DNA of 64,000 nt from Vibrio penaeicida (GTDB taxonomy: Bacteria > Pseudomonadota > Gammaproteobacteria > Enterobacterales > Vibrionaceae), in assembly GCF_019977755.1 (NCBI RefSeq), contig NZ_AP025144.1:2976001-3040000 (forward strand), written 5' to 3'. The translations under genes were made by a program, and so were the position numbers. This document shows positions 1-8,910 of the stretch, one piece after another (positions within the stretch are counted from its first letter, which is position 1; each line of letters begins with the position of its first letter). The notes below the pieces were generated by a model. It did not search any database. It was not told the origin of the DNA and saw only the letters and a program-made list of their open reading frames with translations.

Positions 1-516
1 ACCCATCAGCGAGTTATCGCTGCGCATGTCTTTTAGTGTCAACATGACAGCTTCACCGTTATCAGCACCGATTTGGAACGATTTAGTGCCGTAAGTACCA
101 TTTAGTAATTTGTTACCACCAAAAGATGTTGTCTCGGCTATTCGGTTCAGTTCGTCATTTAATGCCGTTACTTCTTCCTGAATGGCAACGCGTTCAGATT
201 TAGAGTTAGAACCGTTCGCTGATTGCAAAGACAAATCACGCATACGTTGAAGGATGTTGGTGGTTTCATTCATCGCGCCTTCGGCAGTTTGAGCAATAGA
301 AATACCATCATTAGCGTTTCGAACTGCGACATCCAAACCGCGGCTTTGAACGTTCAAACGGTTGGAGATTTGCAAACCAGCAGCGTCATCTTTCGCACTG
401 TTGATTTTGAAGCCTGATGATAGGCGCTCCATTGATGTCGTGAGATCGCTTGCCGCGTTATTAAGATGGCGTTGTGCTGTCATCGCCGATACGTTGGTGT
501 TTACTGTCATGCCCAT
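1..516 (-). CDS. Flagellin, N-terminal part (gene runs off the window)
   Basis: Structural subunit of the polar flagellar filament, exported by the flagellar type III apparatus. The visible N-terminus ([12 protein letters not shown]) and the D0/D1 heptad-rich region ([33 protein letters not shown]) match Vibrio flagellins closely and resemble the complete flagellin at 2929-4062. Two start codons are possible, at 516 and 510. The one at 516 is preferred because GGAG lies 8 bases upstream of it. The C-terminal D1/D0 region lies before base 1. No convincing sigma-28 or sigma-54 promoter was found on this strand in the upstream 470 bases. Which of the several Vibrio flagellin paralogues this is cannot be told. 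Confidence 0.93.
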   Translation of the reverse strand, partial: MGMTVNTNVSAMTAQRHLNNAASDLTTSMERLSSGFKINSAKDDAAGLQISNRLNVQSRGLDVAVRNANDGISIAQTAEGAMNETTNILQRMRDLSLQSANGSNSKSERVAIQEEVTALNDELNRIAETTSFGGNKLLNGTYGTKSFQIGADNGEAVMLTLKDMRSDNSLMG

Positions 517-988
517 GATTACTGCTCCAAATGATTTTCCGATACTGCGCTTTCCGAGCTTCAGCTTCGGAAAACCAAGTTGATTGATACCTAAGTGACC
601 TAATTAATCAGAATCGAAAGTCACTTGGGTATTTTCAAGATGAACCAGTTAACGACACAAAGTTTTTTTCCTTGAGGCGTTTTTTAAGAAAAAATGGATT
701 TTTTAGCTTAAGTGGTTACAAATAAACCAAACGCGATATATTTTGTCATTTCCTTCTAAAGTTAGTATTCCCTTTGCCGATACAAATTTCTTTTTTCCCT
801 TGCACCCCTTATATATAAAGGTATAAGAAGGAGGTTGTTATTTTCACTAAGTAAAGATTCAATAAAAACCAACCTCTCAAATTCAGGACAACTTTGCAGT
901 ATGCTTACTAAGTAGCCTTATTAACCCTGTAAAAAACGACGTTCCAGATTACAAACCCAAGTAACCTCAATTTACCTAGGTATATGCG
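517..988. other. Gene-free stretch between flagellin and lactonase-like gene
   Basis: No credible reading frame is present. It holds the 5' region of the flagellin gene (minus strand), a strong sigma-28 promoter on the plus strand at 757-783, a Shine-Dalgarno-like GAAGGAGG at 827-834 with no good downstream frame, and an inverted repeat pairing 831-837 with 870-876 that would occlude that GGAGG. Copies of a short motif ACCCAAGTrA occur near 620-628 (inverted) and 951-960. AT-rich with long T and A runs. Confidence 0.6.
757..783 (+). promoter_or_regulatory. Sigma-28 (FliA) type promoter, orphan
   Basis: TAAAGTTA at 757-764 and GCCGATAC at 776-783. The spacer between TAAA and GCCGATA is exactly 15 bases, matching the FliA consensus TAAA-N15-GCCGATAA. 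Transcription would start near 790 and run rightwards. The only gene ahead is on the opposite strand (989-1888), so the product would be a short non-coding or antisense RNA. The promoter call rests on sequence match alone. Confidence 0.6.
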
Positions 989-1888
989 CTATTTGTACCA
1001 ATACGGCGCGTGTTTTTTCTCGTAAAACTCCTCTGCATCATGCCCAATCCAAAGCTCTGCACCTGTTCTTTCTAAAATTTTATCCACCTTTTCAAAGGCA
1101 AGTTTGCTTTGGTTTACCTGATTAAAAATAGGGATGGCGCGTAACCTGCGGTTTTCACGAGTATGGTACAGGTCACCAGACAAAATGATGGGGCCGTATT
1201 CAGGCAGATCAACATACAAAACTTGATGACCTGGCGAATGCCCGTATGCAGAGATAAGAACAACAGACCCGTCACCAAACACTTGATGATCACCCTCTAT
1301 TACTTTTGCATTGGGTTTTAGGCTTGCGTAATCATCCTGATTGAAGCCGTAGTTTTTAAATTTTTCTTGATCGAAAGCGATGTCATATTCTGGTTTTTGG
1401 ATTAACCATTGCGCATTTGAAAATTTATAAGCATTACCGGAATGATCCCAATGAAGATGCGACAACGCGAGATGTTCGATGTCATTAGCATCAATGTTTA
1501 GCAATTCCAATTGAGATGAGAGAGTTTTCTGCACAGAAAAATGAAATGCGCCATCCATCACTTCAATGCCATCCTTCTGTGCGACAAATTTGTCGTTAAT
1601 ACCCGCATCCCAAAACAACTTGCCTTTCGGATGAGAGATAACATAACAACTGTTCACCATTTCTATAGGGTTATCGTTGGATGCTTTCGGGTTAAACATC
1701 GTGGGCTTTCGCGCCTCAATTCGACCACAATCAATAATGCTGATAGCAACGTTCACGTTACCCTTAGTCGAAAATTGGGAAAAGTTGACAGGATTTGGCG
1801 CGGGGTTAGAAGTTTGATTTATCACACTGGCTTGTGCTGGCAAAAATGAAGCACTTAATAGACCGATCAGAATGCAACGTATTGTCAT
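989..1888 (-). CDS. Secreted metallo-beta-lactamase-fold hydrolase, AHL-lactonase-like
   Basis: A 299-residue zinc hydrolase of the MBL superfamily. An N-terminal signal peptide (about residues 1-20, ending AQA) predicts export to the periplasm or outside. The dinuclear metal motif HLHWDH is at residues 144-149, followed by the later ligands in GHSPGH, SGDLYH and IGHDAEE. The arrangement and size fit the N-acyl-homoserine lactonase/AiiA-like branch, but this branch contains many enzymes of unknown substrate. It is divergent from a LysR-type regulator at 2014, a common layout for a regulator controlling its neighbour. A lactone or ester substrate is likely; quorum quenching is only a possibility. 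Confidence 0.8.
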   Translation of the reverse strand: MTIRCILIGLLSASFLPAQASVINQTSNPAPNPVNFSQFSTKGNVNVAISIIDCGRIEARKPTMFNPKASNDNPIEMVNSCYVISHPKGKLFWDAGINDKFVAQKDGIEVMDGAFHFSVQKTLSSQLELLNIDANDIEHLALSHLHWDHSGNAYKFSNAQWLIQKPEYDIAFDQEKFKNYGFNQDDYASLKPNAKVIEGDHQVFGDGSVVLISAYGHSPGHQVLYVDLPEYGPIILSGDLYHTRENRRLRAIPIFNQVNQSKLAFEKVDKILERTGAELWIGHDAEEFYEKKHAPYWYK

Positions 1889-2013
1889 TGTTTGAATCCT
1901 CTCATGAATTTCCCGTCATGTTATAGACCCAAAAATGATAATTAAATACGATACACTGAAAGCAGCATCCCATTTTCGGGATGATAATTCTGGTTACCTT
2001 GAAAACACCCACA

Positions 2014-2898
2014 ATGATTAATTTCAATGATTTACAAGTACTTAAAGCTATCGCCGATAAAGGCAGTTTTGGTGCGGCGGCACAAGTACTCAACATGCCC
2101 ACCAGCACAGTAAGCCGAAGGCTTTCGGAACTGGAAAAAGAATTGGGTGTCGCTTTGGTTCAGCGTACCTCACGTTCCGCGTCCTTAACGGAAGCTGGCA
2201 GTATATTGAATCAACAAGCGAGCCCTCATGTACAAGGATTAATTGATAGCGTCTCTTTTTTGCAGGAACAAAGCAGTTCGATAAGTGGAAAGCTCACCGT
2301 AGTTTCGCCTATTTTCCTATCCTATTTTCGCCTTTCATCATGGATTGCCGAATTTCAGGCTTTGCATCCAAAGCTTGATATTGAATATCGTATCAGCAAT
2401 AAACTTGACGACTTACTCAGCGATCAAATTGACGTCGCAATCCGACCCGGACCACTCAAAGACTCTAGTTTGGTTGCACGTAAACTTTACCAAACCAAAA
2501 TGAGTATATTTGCGAGCCCTACATGGCTTAAAAAACATAAACTGCCTAAGCACCCATCTCAATTAAATCAAATGGAATCACTCACCATCCCTTATCTAGC
2601 TAGAGATTGGCGTGTTTTTAAGGGCAATCATAATGAGGTCATCGCAACGCGATATCGTGTTTTCAGTAATGATTTTGGACCGCTGTCTGAAGCGTTAATT
2701 CATGGAGATCGACTGGGCGTTTTGCCAACAACGTTTGGCGAAGAGTTTGTGAAGAAAGGTCAATTGATTAAGTTGCTGCCGGACTACCAAGTGGAAACCC
2801 CGGGACCGATTTATGGTGTGTATCCATCTAAGAAATATTTGTCTCAGAAAACACAAGCGTTGCTGCACTTTCTTGAGATGAAGTTTTCTCAATTGTAA
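2014..2898 (+). CDS. LysR-family transcriptional regulator
   Basis: About 294 residues with an N-terminal winged helix-turn-helix (FNDLQVLKAIADKGSFGAAA, then MPTSTVSRRLSELEKELG) and a C-terminal periplasmic-binding-like effector domain. Start at ATG 2014 (MINFNDLQ) is preferred because LysR proteins normally begin a few residues before the helix-turn-helix; an in-frame ATG at 1981 would add 11 residues. Neither has a clear ribosome binding site. It is divergent from the MBL hydrolase, about 125 bases apart, so it probably controls that gene and itself. The effector is unknown. Confidence 0.88.
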   Translation: MINFNDLQVLKAIADKGSFGAAAQVLNMPTSTVSRRLSELEKELGVALVQRTSRSASLTEAGSILNQQASPHVQGLIDSVSFLQEQSSSISGKLTVVSPIFLSYFRLSSWIAEFQALHPKLDIEYRISNKLDDLLSDQIDVAIRPGPLKDSSLVARKLYQTKMSIFASPTWLKKHKLPKHPSQLNQMESLTIPYLARDWRVFKGNHNEVIATRYRVFSNDFGPLSEALIHGDRLGVLPTTFGEEFVKKGQLIKLLPDYQVETPGPIYGVYPSKKYLSQKTQALLHFLEMKFSQL

Positions 2899-2928
2899 CT
2901 TAGCGCATGTTATCGTTCGGTACTGGGA

Positions 2929-4062
2929 CTACCCTAAAAGAGTCAAAGCAATATTTGGTGCTTGTTTGGCTTGAGCAAGAATAGTGGTACTGACTTGCTG
3001 CAGCATTTGCTGCTTTATCATTTCGACCGACTCTTTAGCAAAGTCGGTATCTTTGATTCGGCTATTGGAAGACGCGAGGTTTTCATTAATGTTATCTAAA
3101 TTGCTGATGGCGTGGTCGAATCGATTTTGAAAAGCCCCCAATTGCGCACGGTGGCTATCCACATATTCCAACGCCGTGTCAATCACTGAAACCGCGCGTT
3201 GAGCACCACCAACGTTTGTAATATCGAGGTCATCAACCGTTTCTAGAGCAGGTCCAGACATCGCTAATTGAGAAGCTAAGCTGCCACTGAAGGTAATGGG
3301 GCTTGCAACGACATCTGCCGAAGCAAAAATTTGTAATTGCCCATCTTCATTAACAGATGCCGAAACTTGATCGGTTTGCCCATTAATGTAAGTTGCCAGC
3401 TCTTCAATATCATCGCCAACTTTTGCTTGAACATTGATATTAACGAGGTCCCCTGCCTTGTCGGTAAAACTAAGGTTAAACTCGTTTTGCCCTGCACTAA
3501 CCGTCCAGCTTGAGTCCGCTTTTCCGGCCGCCATGTAACTTGCTCCGCCCATGGCAAGGGTATCTGAACGCATATTACTAAGTGACACATTGACCGCTTC
3601 ACCGGCACTGGCTCCGATTTGGAAAGCGGAAGTGCCATAGGTTCCATTAAGGAGTTTTTTGCCGCCAAACGACGTAGTTTCTGCTATCCGATTAAGCTCA
3701 TCATTGAGCGCACTCATCTCTTCTTGAAGAGCGATTCGTTCTGCCCGGCTATTTGAACCATTTGAAGACTGCAGCGACAAATCACGCATTCGTTGCAGAA
3801 TATTCGTGGTTTCTTTCATCGCTCCTTCTGCGGTTTGCATGATGGAGATGCCATCGTTAGCATTGCGCACCGCGACATCCAAACCACGCATTTGTGTTTC
3901 CAATCGATTGGAAATTTGCAGACCCGCAGCATCGTCTTTTGCGCTGTTAATACGACTCCCTGAAGCAAGCCGCTCCAAAGATTGGTTCAACGCCTGAGTC
4001 GCCACCCCGAGATTTCTCTGGGCGACCATCGCTGAAACATTTGTATTAACCGTAACGGCCAT
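2929..4062 (-). CDS. Flagellin
   Basis: Complete flagellin of 377 residues. It has the conserved N-terminal D0/D1 segment ([28 protein letters not shown]), a short variable central part (about residues 165-270) and the conserved C-terminal D1/D0 segment ([29 protein letters not shown], ending LTLLG). ATG 4062 is chosen because family members begin there; a GTG at 4074 would add four unusual residues. A sigma-28 type promoter lies about 30 bases upstream. It ends only 30 bases from the convergent LysR gene. It is the same family as the partial flagellin at the window start but diverges in the central domain. Confidence 0.95.
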   Translation of the reverse strand: MAVTVNTNVSAMVAQRNLGVATQALNQSLERLASGSRINSAKDDAAGLQISNRLETQMRGLDVAVRNANDGISIMQTAEGAMKETTNILQRMRDLSLQSSNGSNSRAERIALQEEMSALNDELNRIAETTSFGGKKLLNGTYGTSAFQIGASAGEAVNVSLSNMRSDTLAMGGASYMAAGKADSSWTVSAGQNEFNLSFTDKAGDLVNINVQAKVGDDIEELATYINGQTDQVSASVNEDGQLQIFASADVVASPITFSGSLASQLAMSGPALETVDDLDITNVGGAQRAVSVIDTALEYVDSHRAQLGAFQNRFDHAISNLDNINENLASSNSRIKDTDFAKESVEMIKQQMLQQVSTTILAQAKQAPNIALTLLG

Positions 4063-4097
4063 AAACCTGCACACTCAAAATAAGGGTATTCAGCTTT

Positions 4098-4124
4098 ATA
4101 GCGGCAGTGAAAAAGAAACCTTTA
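4098..4124 (-). promoter_or_regulatory. Sigma-28 type promoter of the flagellin gene
   Basis: Read on the minus strand: TAAAGGTT (4124-4117), 15 bases between TAAA and the next element, then GCCGCTAT (4105-4098). This matches FliA promoters at all of TAAA and six of eight positions of GCCGATAA. Transcription would start near 4091, about 30 bases before ATG 4062. Confidence 0.6.
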
Positions 4125-4309
4125 GCAAAAATTTGAATATTTTTTATCCGGTGGGAAATTTCAGTTATCTGGTTGATTCACAGATGGGATTGGTAGACCC
4201 AAGCAAACGTTAGAAGAATGGTGCAACTAACATCGCTTGGGCTAGTTATGATGAAACAGTCTTATGCTCAATCAGCGTTAATGCCGATCTGCATTTTGAC
4301 AAGGTAACA

Positions 4310-5209
4310 TCACGACATTTCTAAAGAAGACAGCATGGATTGCGAAGGTGCAAAGAAATACGCCCCAGTCACCGCTGTTGTGAAACGCAGGAGTTGGTCT
4401 GTTTTTCCATCTGTTTCACCGTACATGCTCTCAAGCATGGCTTTAAAGTTATGAAGCGTATGGCAGTAGGCAATAAACAACAAACCGTGATCACCAGACA
4501 CACTGCCATAAGGCAAACTATGGCGAACAATCTTAAGCCCTTTCCCTTCTTCTTTTATATCAACACGTCCAACGTGAGATGCCGCCGGAACGTCATCCAA
4601 TTCAATTGAATCAGGCTTAGTTCTTCCTACCACCTTTTCTTGCGCTGACACGTTGAGCCGATTCCAAGCAGGCAAGTTATGCACGAAGCGCTGAAGCATC
4701 ACGTAGCTGCCGCCAGAAAACTCCCCTTCAGGGATAATGGCAACCTGATGGCGCTGTTCACCTTCTGGGTTTTCTGTGCCATCAACAAAATCAGTCATAT
4801 CACGCGAGTCGAGATAGCGATAACCATAAGTTTCATCGACGAGGTCTACGCATTCAGCTATCGGTGTTAAGAACTTACGCAGAGCAAAAAAGTGCAAGTC
4901 GTGACGATCAGAATGGCAATGAATCAGAAAATCGACATCAGTTGATGGTGCTATCACCTTATCTTTGCCCAGTTCGCGAAAGGGTTCTAACTCGCTAGGC
5001 ATAGGTTGATTCAGCTTCGACCAGAATTGATGCGTGAAAGACACCGTCAGTTTAACATTGGCACCTTGCTGCTGATTGATCTCTTCCACTAAGGCTGGCA
5101 GCGTTTGAAGCGAAGACAATACCGTTTGAGGTTCGCTCGTGATTTTAAATAAAGAGTAAAGCGCGAAAGGGCTTCCTTCCGGTACAATCGCAGTTTGCGG
5201 ATTCGACAT
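4310..5209 (-). CDS. yfeX: DyP-type heme peroxidase (YfeX-like)
   Basis: About 299 residues, the normal length for the short cytoplasmic B-class dye-decolourising peroxidases. The family signature GxxDG region appears as DFVDGTENP, and the proximal heme histidine lies in RHSLPYGS. These enzymes bind heme b and use peroxide to oxidise porphyrinogens and other substrates. Start at ATG 5209 (MSNPQTAIVPEG) is chosen because GAG sits about 7 bases upstream; the codon at 5221 has no such site. The DUF2919 gene lies just upstream on the same strand, and the same two families are neighbours in enterobacteria (yfeX and yfeZ), which supports both calls. Confidence 0.92.
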   Translation of the reverse strand: MSNPQTAIVPEGSPFALYSLFKITSEPQTVLSSLQTLPALVEEINQQQGANVKLTVSFTHQFWSKLNQPMPSELEPFRELGKDKVIAPSTDVDFLIHCHSDRHDLHFFALRKFLTPIAECVDLVDETYGYRYLDSRDMTDFVDGTENPEGEQRHQVAIIPEGEFSGGSYVMLQRFVHNLPAWNRLNVSAQEKVVGRTKPDSIELDDVPAASHVGRVDIKEEGKGLKIVRHSLPYGSVSGDHGLLFIAYCHTLHNFKAMLESMYGETDGKTDQLLRFTTAVTGAYFFAPSQSMLSSLEMS

Positions 5210-5325
5210 ATTTATTCTCACATTTAGTTAGCGTTATTGTTCCGTTTCTTGATGAACGGATATAAAAATATAGTGCCATAAACGTGAGTCAAAAAAGTGC
5301 AAGCAATATCAAAGAAGTGTGATCT

Positions 5326-5778
5326 TTATTTCGTTATTTTCAAACATTCTTTCAATCGACGGCTTTTCCAAACAAACAAAAAAAACCAAATGAGTAAAAC
5401 AGCCGTTATAGAATGCGACCAGCTAAACACCCCTTTGTCGAGTGTGATTTGATAAATAACCAAACCAAAATGCCCAGCGATCAATAGCAAGGTGAGCCCT
5501 CTCCCCCAGCTAATGAAGCGATTTATCCATGTTCTATCTGGGTTTCGAAAGCCAATTAACCACATCAACAAGATTGAAGGAAGACCAATGGCCAACCCAA
5601 GGTATAGCGTGTCTTTTACTGGGTAAATGATTTCAAGAAGCTTACTGCCAGACTCTCGGCTGACCCCTGCTACAACAAATACTACCCATGCCTTAGCTAG
5701 AAATATCCAACCGAGCCAAAGCCAGATCGGCGCTTTTAGATAACCATGTTTGTCGTAGTCTTCAATTGGATAGCGCAC
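5326..5778 (-). CDS. yfeZ: DUF2919 (YfeZ-family) inner-membrane protein
   Basis: About 150 residues with four predicted membrane segments (near residues 20-38, 55-75, 95-112 and 122-138). The start YPIEDYDKHGYLKAP is characteristic of the DUF2919 family. Start is probably GTG 5778, which has AGAGG 5 bases upstream; GTG 5784 would overlap that site. Function unknown. It lies 116 bases upstream of the DyP peroxidase on the same strand. Confidence 0.82.
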   Translation of the reverse strand: MRYPIEDYDKHGYLKAPIWLWLGWIFLAKAWVVFVVAGVSRESGSKLLEIIYPVKDTLYLGLAIGLPSILLMWLIGFRNPDRTWINRFISWGRGLTLLLIAGHFGLVIYQITLDKGVFSWSHSITAVLLIWFFLFVWKSRRLKECLKITK

Positions 5779-5852
5779 TATCACCTCTGCATTTCATAAT
5801 GGTAGACTAGGGTTTCACCCTATAGGCCAAACATATCAATCCCCGGTTAGCA

Positions 5853-6200
5853 ATGAAACAGAAAAAAAACACTCCATCTGCAGAAACACAATCTGATGCG
5901 CAAAAAATTGCTAAAGCTACGCAAAAGCCTGGTCAAACCAAGGAACAAACCAAGCTAATTGCGCAAGGTATCGAAAAAGGCATTGCGCTGTACAAAAAAC
6001 AGCAGAAAGAAAGGCAGCGTGAAGCCGATAAAGCGAAGAAAAAAGCGCAAAGGAGCAAACAGCAAACAGATTCGGTTGAAGAACATCAACCGGTCGAGCC
6101 AACGACAACAGAGAAATCATCCAATCTATTGCCTTGGATTCTTCTTATCGTGAGTTGGGTAGGCTTTATTGCGTATGTAATAGGCAACCAATATGTATAA
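5853..6200 (+). CDS. DUF2956 family small membrane protein
   Basis: 115 residues: a highly charged Lys/Gln/Glu-rich N-terminal region (residues 1-90, likely coiled coil, with KPGQTKEQTKLIAQGIEKGI) followed by one C-terminal membrane segment (about 92-112). This matches the DUF2956 family of gamma-proteobacteria. Function unknown. Its last 8 bases overlap the start of the lipoprotein gene at 6193, indicating co-translation. Confidence 0.82.
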   Translation: MKQKKNTPSAETQSDAQKIAKATQKPGQTKEQTKLIAQGIEKGIALYKKQQKERQREADKAKKKAQRSKQQTDSVEEHQPVEPTTTEKSSNLLPWILLIVSWVGFIAYVIGNQYV

Positions 6201-6534
6201 GCTAGGTTGGCGCTGTCTTGCTTTTGCCATCATTCCTTTAATAACGGCGTGCGCCACACCGTCGCAAAAATTGATTTCCGACGCTCAGAGCGTCTCTGTG
6301 TATGCTGATTCAGCCATTGTCGCTTCGGGATGTGAATGGAAAGGTGAAGTCACTGGTAGTGAGGGTCATTGGTACTCATTTTTGTTCTATAACAACGACG
6401 CCATGATTCAGGGTGCGGTAAATGACATAAAAAATCAGGCAGTAAGCCTAGGTGCGAACCGGGTTTACCTGAACAGTCCAATTCACTTTAAAACATCCGT
6501 TACCTTTCTAGGCAATGCTTACCTTTGCAAGTAA
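6193..6534 (+). CDS. DUF4156 family lipoprotein
   Basis: 113 residues with a lipoprotein signal (hydrophobic stretch 8-19, lipobox ITAC with Cys at about 20), so probably anchored to the outer or inner membrane. The body contains GCEWKGEVTGSEG and NDIKNQAVSLGANRVYL, typical of DUF4156 proteins related to the RcsF fold. Function unknown. It overlaps the DUF2956 gene by 8 bases, so the two form an operon. Confidence 0.82.
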   Translation: MYKLGWRCLAFAIIPLITACATPSQKLISDAQSVSVYADSAIVASGCEWKGEVTGSEGHWYSFLFYNNDAMIQGAVNDIKNQAVSLGANRVYLNSPIHFKTSVTFLGNAYLCK

Positions 6535-6568
6535 CTCATTATTTCTATCAATATTGATTCGCGAATAC

Positions 6569-6600
6569 CAAAAAACCAGCCTACAGGTTGTGGGCTGGCT
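6569..6600 (-). terminator. Rho-independent terminator, minus strand
   Basis: CCAGCC (6576-6581) pairs with GGCTGG (6593-6598) across an 11-base loop. The A6 run at 6570-6575 becomes a U run on the minus strand. It would end transcripts of the winged-helix gene at 6770-7051. On the plus strand it lacks a close T run. Confidence 0.55.
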
Positions 6601-6721
6601 TACGGATTTTTAGCAACCAAACGCAATCTGTCTTAAGCTCTGTTCTATCTTAAGATTTGTGGTTCCGAATCATCTTATTCTGGATTTGGGTTTCTAGTCG
6701 CCTTATTTGCTCCTAGCCCCT

Positions 6722-6778
6722 TTCTTTTCTCTTAATAACCTTCTTTACCCCTAATAACCTTCTTTGCCCCTAATAACC
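6722..6778 (-). repeat. 19-bp tandem repeat spanning the stop codon, three copies
   Basis: Units at 6760-6778, 6741-6759 and 6722-6740. On the minus strand each begins GGTTATTA. The first copy contains the last codons and the stop of the winged-helix gene (GGT TAT TAG). Copies 1 and 2 differ at one base, and copy 3 at three bases from copy 2. The stop codon context is therefore present three times in a row. Confidence 0.9.
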
Positions 6779-7051
6779 TAGGGTCGATGCAATGTCTTTT
6801 TGTCGATCTAAAACCCATTGGCTATCAAACGGTCCCCAATCAGATAACTGATAATACCCGTCGTTATGGCGACGTCCATCCTGCACAAACATCAGCTCAA
6901 TACCCAAGCCTGGTAAGGCTTTCAATACGTCTTGAATGGTTCGTCTAGGCCAACCTGTAATTTCAATCAGCTTAGGAACATTGGGTCTTTCTAGACTTTC
7001 AACCAACAAAGCCAAATATAGTCGTCTCGCAAATACAGGATTCAATTCCAT
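6770..7051 (-). CDS. Small winged helix-turn-helix protein
   Basis: 93 residues forming one winged-helix domain: helices around ARRLYLALLVESL and VPKLIEITG, a recognition helix WPRRTIQDVLKALP, then a wing containing HNDGYYQLSDWGPF. It is conserved in Vibrio in my recollection, as a stand-alone DNA-binding protein without an effector domain. Targets are unknown. Its 3' end carries a 19-bp tandem repeat that duplicates the stop codon. It may alternatively be a protein-interaction winged helix rather than a repressor. Confidence 0.78.
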   Translation of the reverse strand: MELNPVFARRLYLALLVESLERPNVPKLIEITGWPRRTIQDVLKALPGLGIELMFVQDGRRHNDGYYQLSDWGPFDSQWVLDRQKDIASTLGY

Positions 7052-7406
7052 TGATGCCTCCTACCGCTGTATTTTTTTACTAGAGCTCGTCGCCCTAGAG
7101 ACCTGCTATTGAGGTCTTGATTATTTCCCCACACCAACTGGGTCTATTCACATTATTGATTTTCTGGCACGCGGAATGTTGCGCGTGATCAAATTTGATG
7201 AGATTGGAGGTGATTAACTTCTCGTTTATCGTACGTGAACCGATTTGTTTCTATTGGGAATAGTCGATTTCACTAATAAACACCAATTACTTACTAAAAG
7301 CTCAATATGGAACGTTAATTTTGCTCCCACACGCGGTTTCCTCTTGCTCCACTTTTTCAACCTGATAGGATTTGGGCTTCGAAAGAAAAAAGGACAAGAA
7401 AACGCT
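7052..7406. other. Intergenic region between winged-helix gene and arsC/Spx-like gene
   Basis: About 355 bases with divergent genes at both ends, so it should hold both promoters. No convincing promoter pair or operator stood out. An upstream in-frame extension of the next gene from 7245 exists but looks non-coding. An AGGA ribosome-binding-like element at 7391-7394 precedes the start at 7407. Confidence 0.5.
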
Positions 7407-7754
7407 ATGGCAAATACTATGTATGGCATTCCTAACTGCGACACAATTAAGAAAGCAAAAAAGTGGTTAGAAGCTGAAAACATCGCATACGACTTTCACG
7501 ATTACCGTAAGCAAGGTATCGATAAATCCATGGTTGAAACTTTCTGCGAGCAATTGGGGTGGGAGCAAGTTTTAAATAAGCGTGGAACTACATTCCGTCA
7601 GCTATCTCAAGAGCAAAAAGATTCGCTCAATGAACAAACTGCGGTTGAATTGCTGGTAGAGCACCCAGCCATGATCAAGCGCCCTATTTTAGTGGTAGAA
7701 AATACATACCACATTGGCTTCAAAGCCGATCAGTACCAAACTATTTTTAAGTAA
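7407..7754 (+). CDS. Spx/ArsC-family reductase-like protein (YffB type)
   Basis: 115 residues with a thioredoxin-like ArsC fold: MYGIPNCDTIKKAKKW with the active-site-position Cys at residue 11, and the C-terminal ELLVEHPAMIKRPILV region typical of the family. It is related to arsenate reductase, but the YffB branch is thought to be glutathione-dependent with unknown substrate. Start at ATG 7407 is chosen by family length; an upstream extension of 54 residues has no homology features. It sits directly ahead of dapE (16 bases apart), the usual gamma-proteobacterial arrangement. Confidence 0.88.
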   Translation: MANTMYGIPNCDTIKKAKKWLEAENIAYDFHDYRKQGIDKSMVETFCEQLGWEQVLNKRGTTFRQLSQEQKDSLNEQTAVELLVEHPAMIKRPILVVENTYHIGFKADQYQTIFK

Positions 7755-7770
7755 GTAAGGATTTTCAAGG

Positions 7771-8910
7771 ATGACAGACAGCCCTGTATTGGCGCTTGCC
7801 AAAGATCTCATTAGCCGCCCATCGGTCACTCCGTTGGATGAAGGCTGCCAAGAACTCATGATCAACCGCTTAAAAACGCTAGGGTTTGAAATTGAAATCA
7901 TGGTGTTTGAAGACACCACCAATTTTTGGGCTCGCCGAGGCTCAGAAGCCCCATTGTTTGCATTTGCAGGGCATACCGATGTTGTGCCAGCTGGCCCTCT
8001 AGAACAATGGCACACTCCACCTTTTGAGCCAACGGTCATTGATGGTCATTTGCATGGTCGTGGTGCTGCGGATATGAAAGGCTCACTCGCCTGTATGGTA
8101 GTGGCGGTTGAGCGTTTCATTGCTGAAAACCCTGACCACAAAGGCTCTATTGCATTTTTGATTACATCAGATGAAGAAGGTCCATTCATCAATGGTACAA
8201 CACGTGTTGTAGATACCCTTGTTGAGAGAAACGAAATCATCGACATGTGTATCGTTGGTGAACCTTCAAGTACGCTGCACGTTGGTGATGTGGTTAAAAA
8301 TGGTCGTCGTGGTTCAATTACTGGCGATCTTGTTGTTAAAGGCACGCAAGGTCATGTCGCTTACCCTCACTTGGCGAATAACCCAGTGCACCATGCATTG
8401 CCTGCGTTAGCGGAATTGGCGTCCACGAAATGGGATGAGGGTAATGAATACTTCCCACCGACCAGTTTCCAAATTCCAAATTTGCATTCTGGTACAGGTG
8501 CGTCGAACGTTATTCCTGGCGAATTCAATGTTCAATTCAATTTCCGCTTCAGTACTGAATTGACCGACGAAGAAATCAAACGTCGCGTGCATTCCACGCT
8601 AGACTCTTACGGGTTAGATTACGACCTTAACTGGACGTTAAGTGGTCACCCATTCCTAACCGATACAGGTGAGCTTAAAGAAGCCATTGTTCGTGCTGTC
8701 GAAAAAGTGAATCACAAGAAACCTGAATTACTAACAACAGGTGGCACTTCAGACGGTCGCTTCATTGCGACCATGGGCGCGCAAGTTATCGAGCTTGGTC
8801 CAGTTAACGCAACCATTCACAAAGTGAACGAATGTGTAAGCGTAGCAGATTTAGAGCTGCTGACTGACATGTACGAAGCGACATTAGAAGAGCTATTGGC
8901 AAACAAATGA
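7771..8910 (+). CDS. dapE: Succinyl-diaminopimelate desuccinylase
   Basis: 379 residues, M20 metallopeptidase family. It hydrolyses N-succinyl-LL-2,6-diaminopimelate to succinate and LL-diaminopimelate in the lysine/peptidoglycan precursor pathway, in the cytosol with two zinc ions. Visible motifs: the metal histidine in [11 protein letters not shown], the bridging region [10 protein letters not shown], the catalytic glutamate in TSDEEGP, and GGTSDGRF near the C-terminus. Length is that expected. AAGG lies just before the ATG. Its stop overlaps the start of the next gene by four bases (ATGA). Confidence 0.96.
   Translation: MTDSPVLALAKDLISRPSVTPLDEGCQELMINRLKTLGFEIEIMVFEDTTNFWARRGSEAPLFAFAGHTDVVPAGPLEQWHTPPFEPTVIDGHLHGRGAADMKGSLACMVVAVERFIAENPDHKGSIAFLITSDEEGPFINGTTRVVDTLVERNEIIDMCIVGEPSSTLHVGDVVKNGRRGSITGDLVVKGTQGHVAYPHLANNPVHHALPALAELASTKWDEGNEYFPPTSFQIPNLHSGTGASNVIPGEFNVQFNFRFSTELTDEEIKRRVHSTLDSYGLDYDLNWTLSGHPFLTDTGELKEAIVRAVEKVNHKKPELLTTGGTSDGRFIATMGAQVIELGPVNATIHKVNECVSVADLELLTDMYEATLEELLANK

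Noticed and set aside
3276..3668. 130-codon open frame inside the flagellin gene, same strand, another frame
   Set aside because: It is a shadow of the conserved flagellin frame, without its own start context or homology features.
1..4062. Possibility that the partial flagellin is a pseudogene fragment
   Set aside because: Reading frame is open from its start to the window edge with intact N-terminal motifs and a ribosome binding site.
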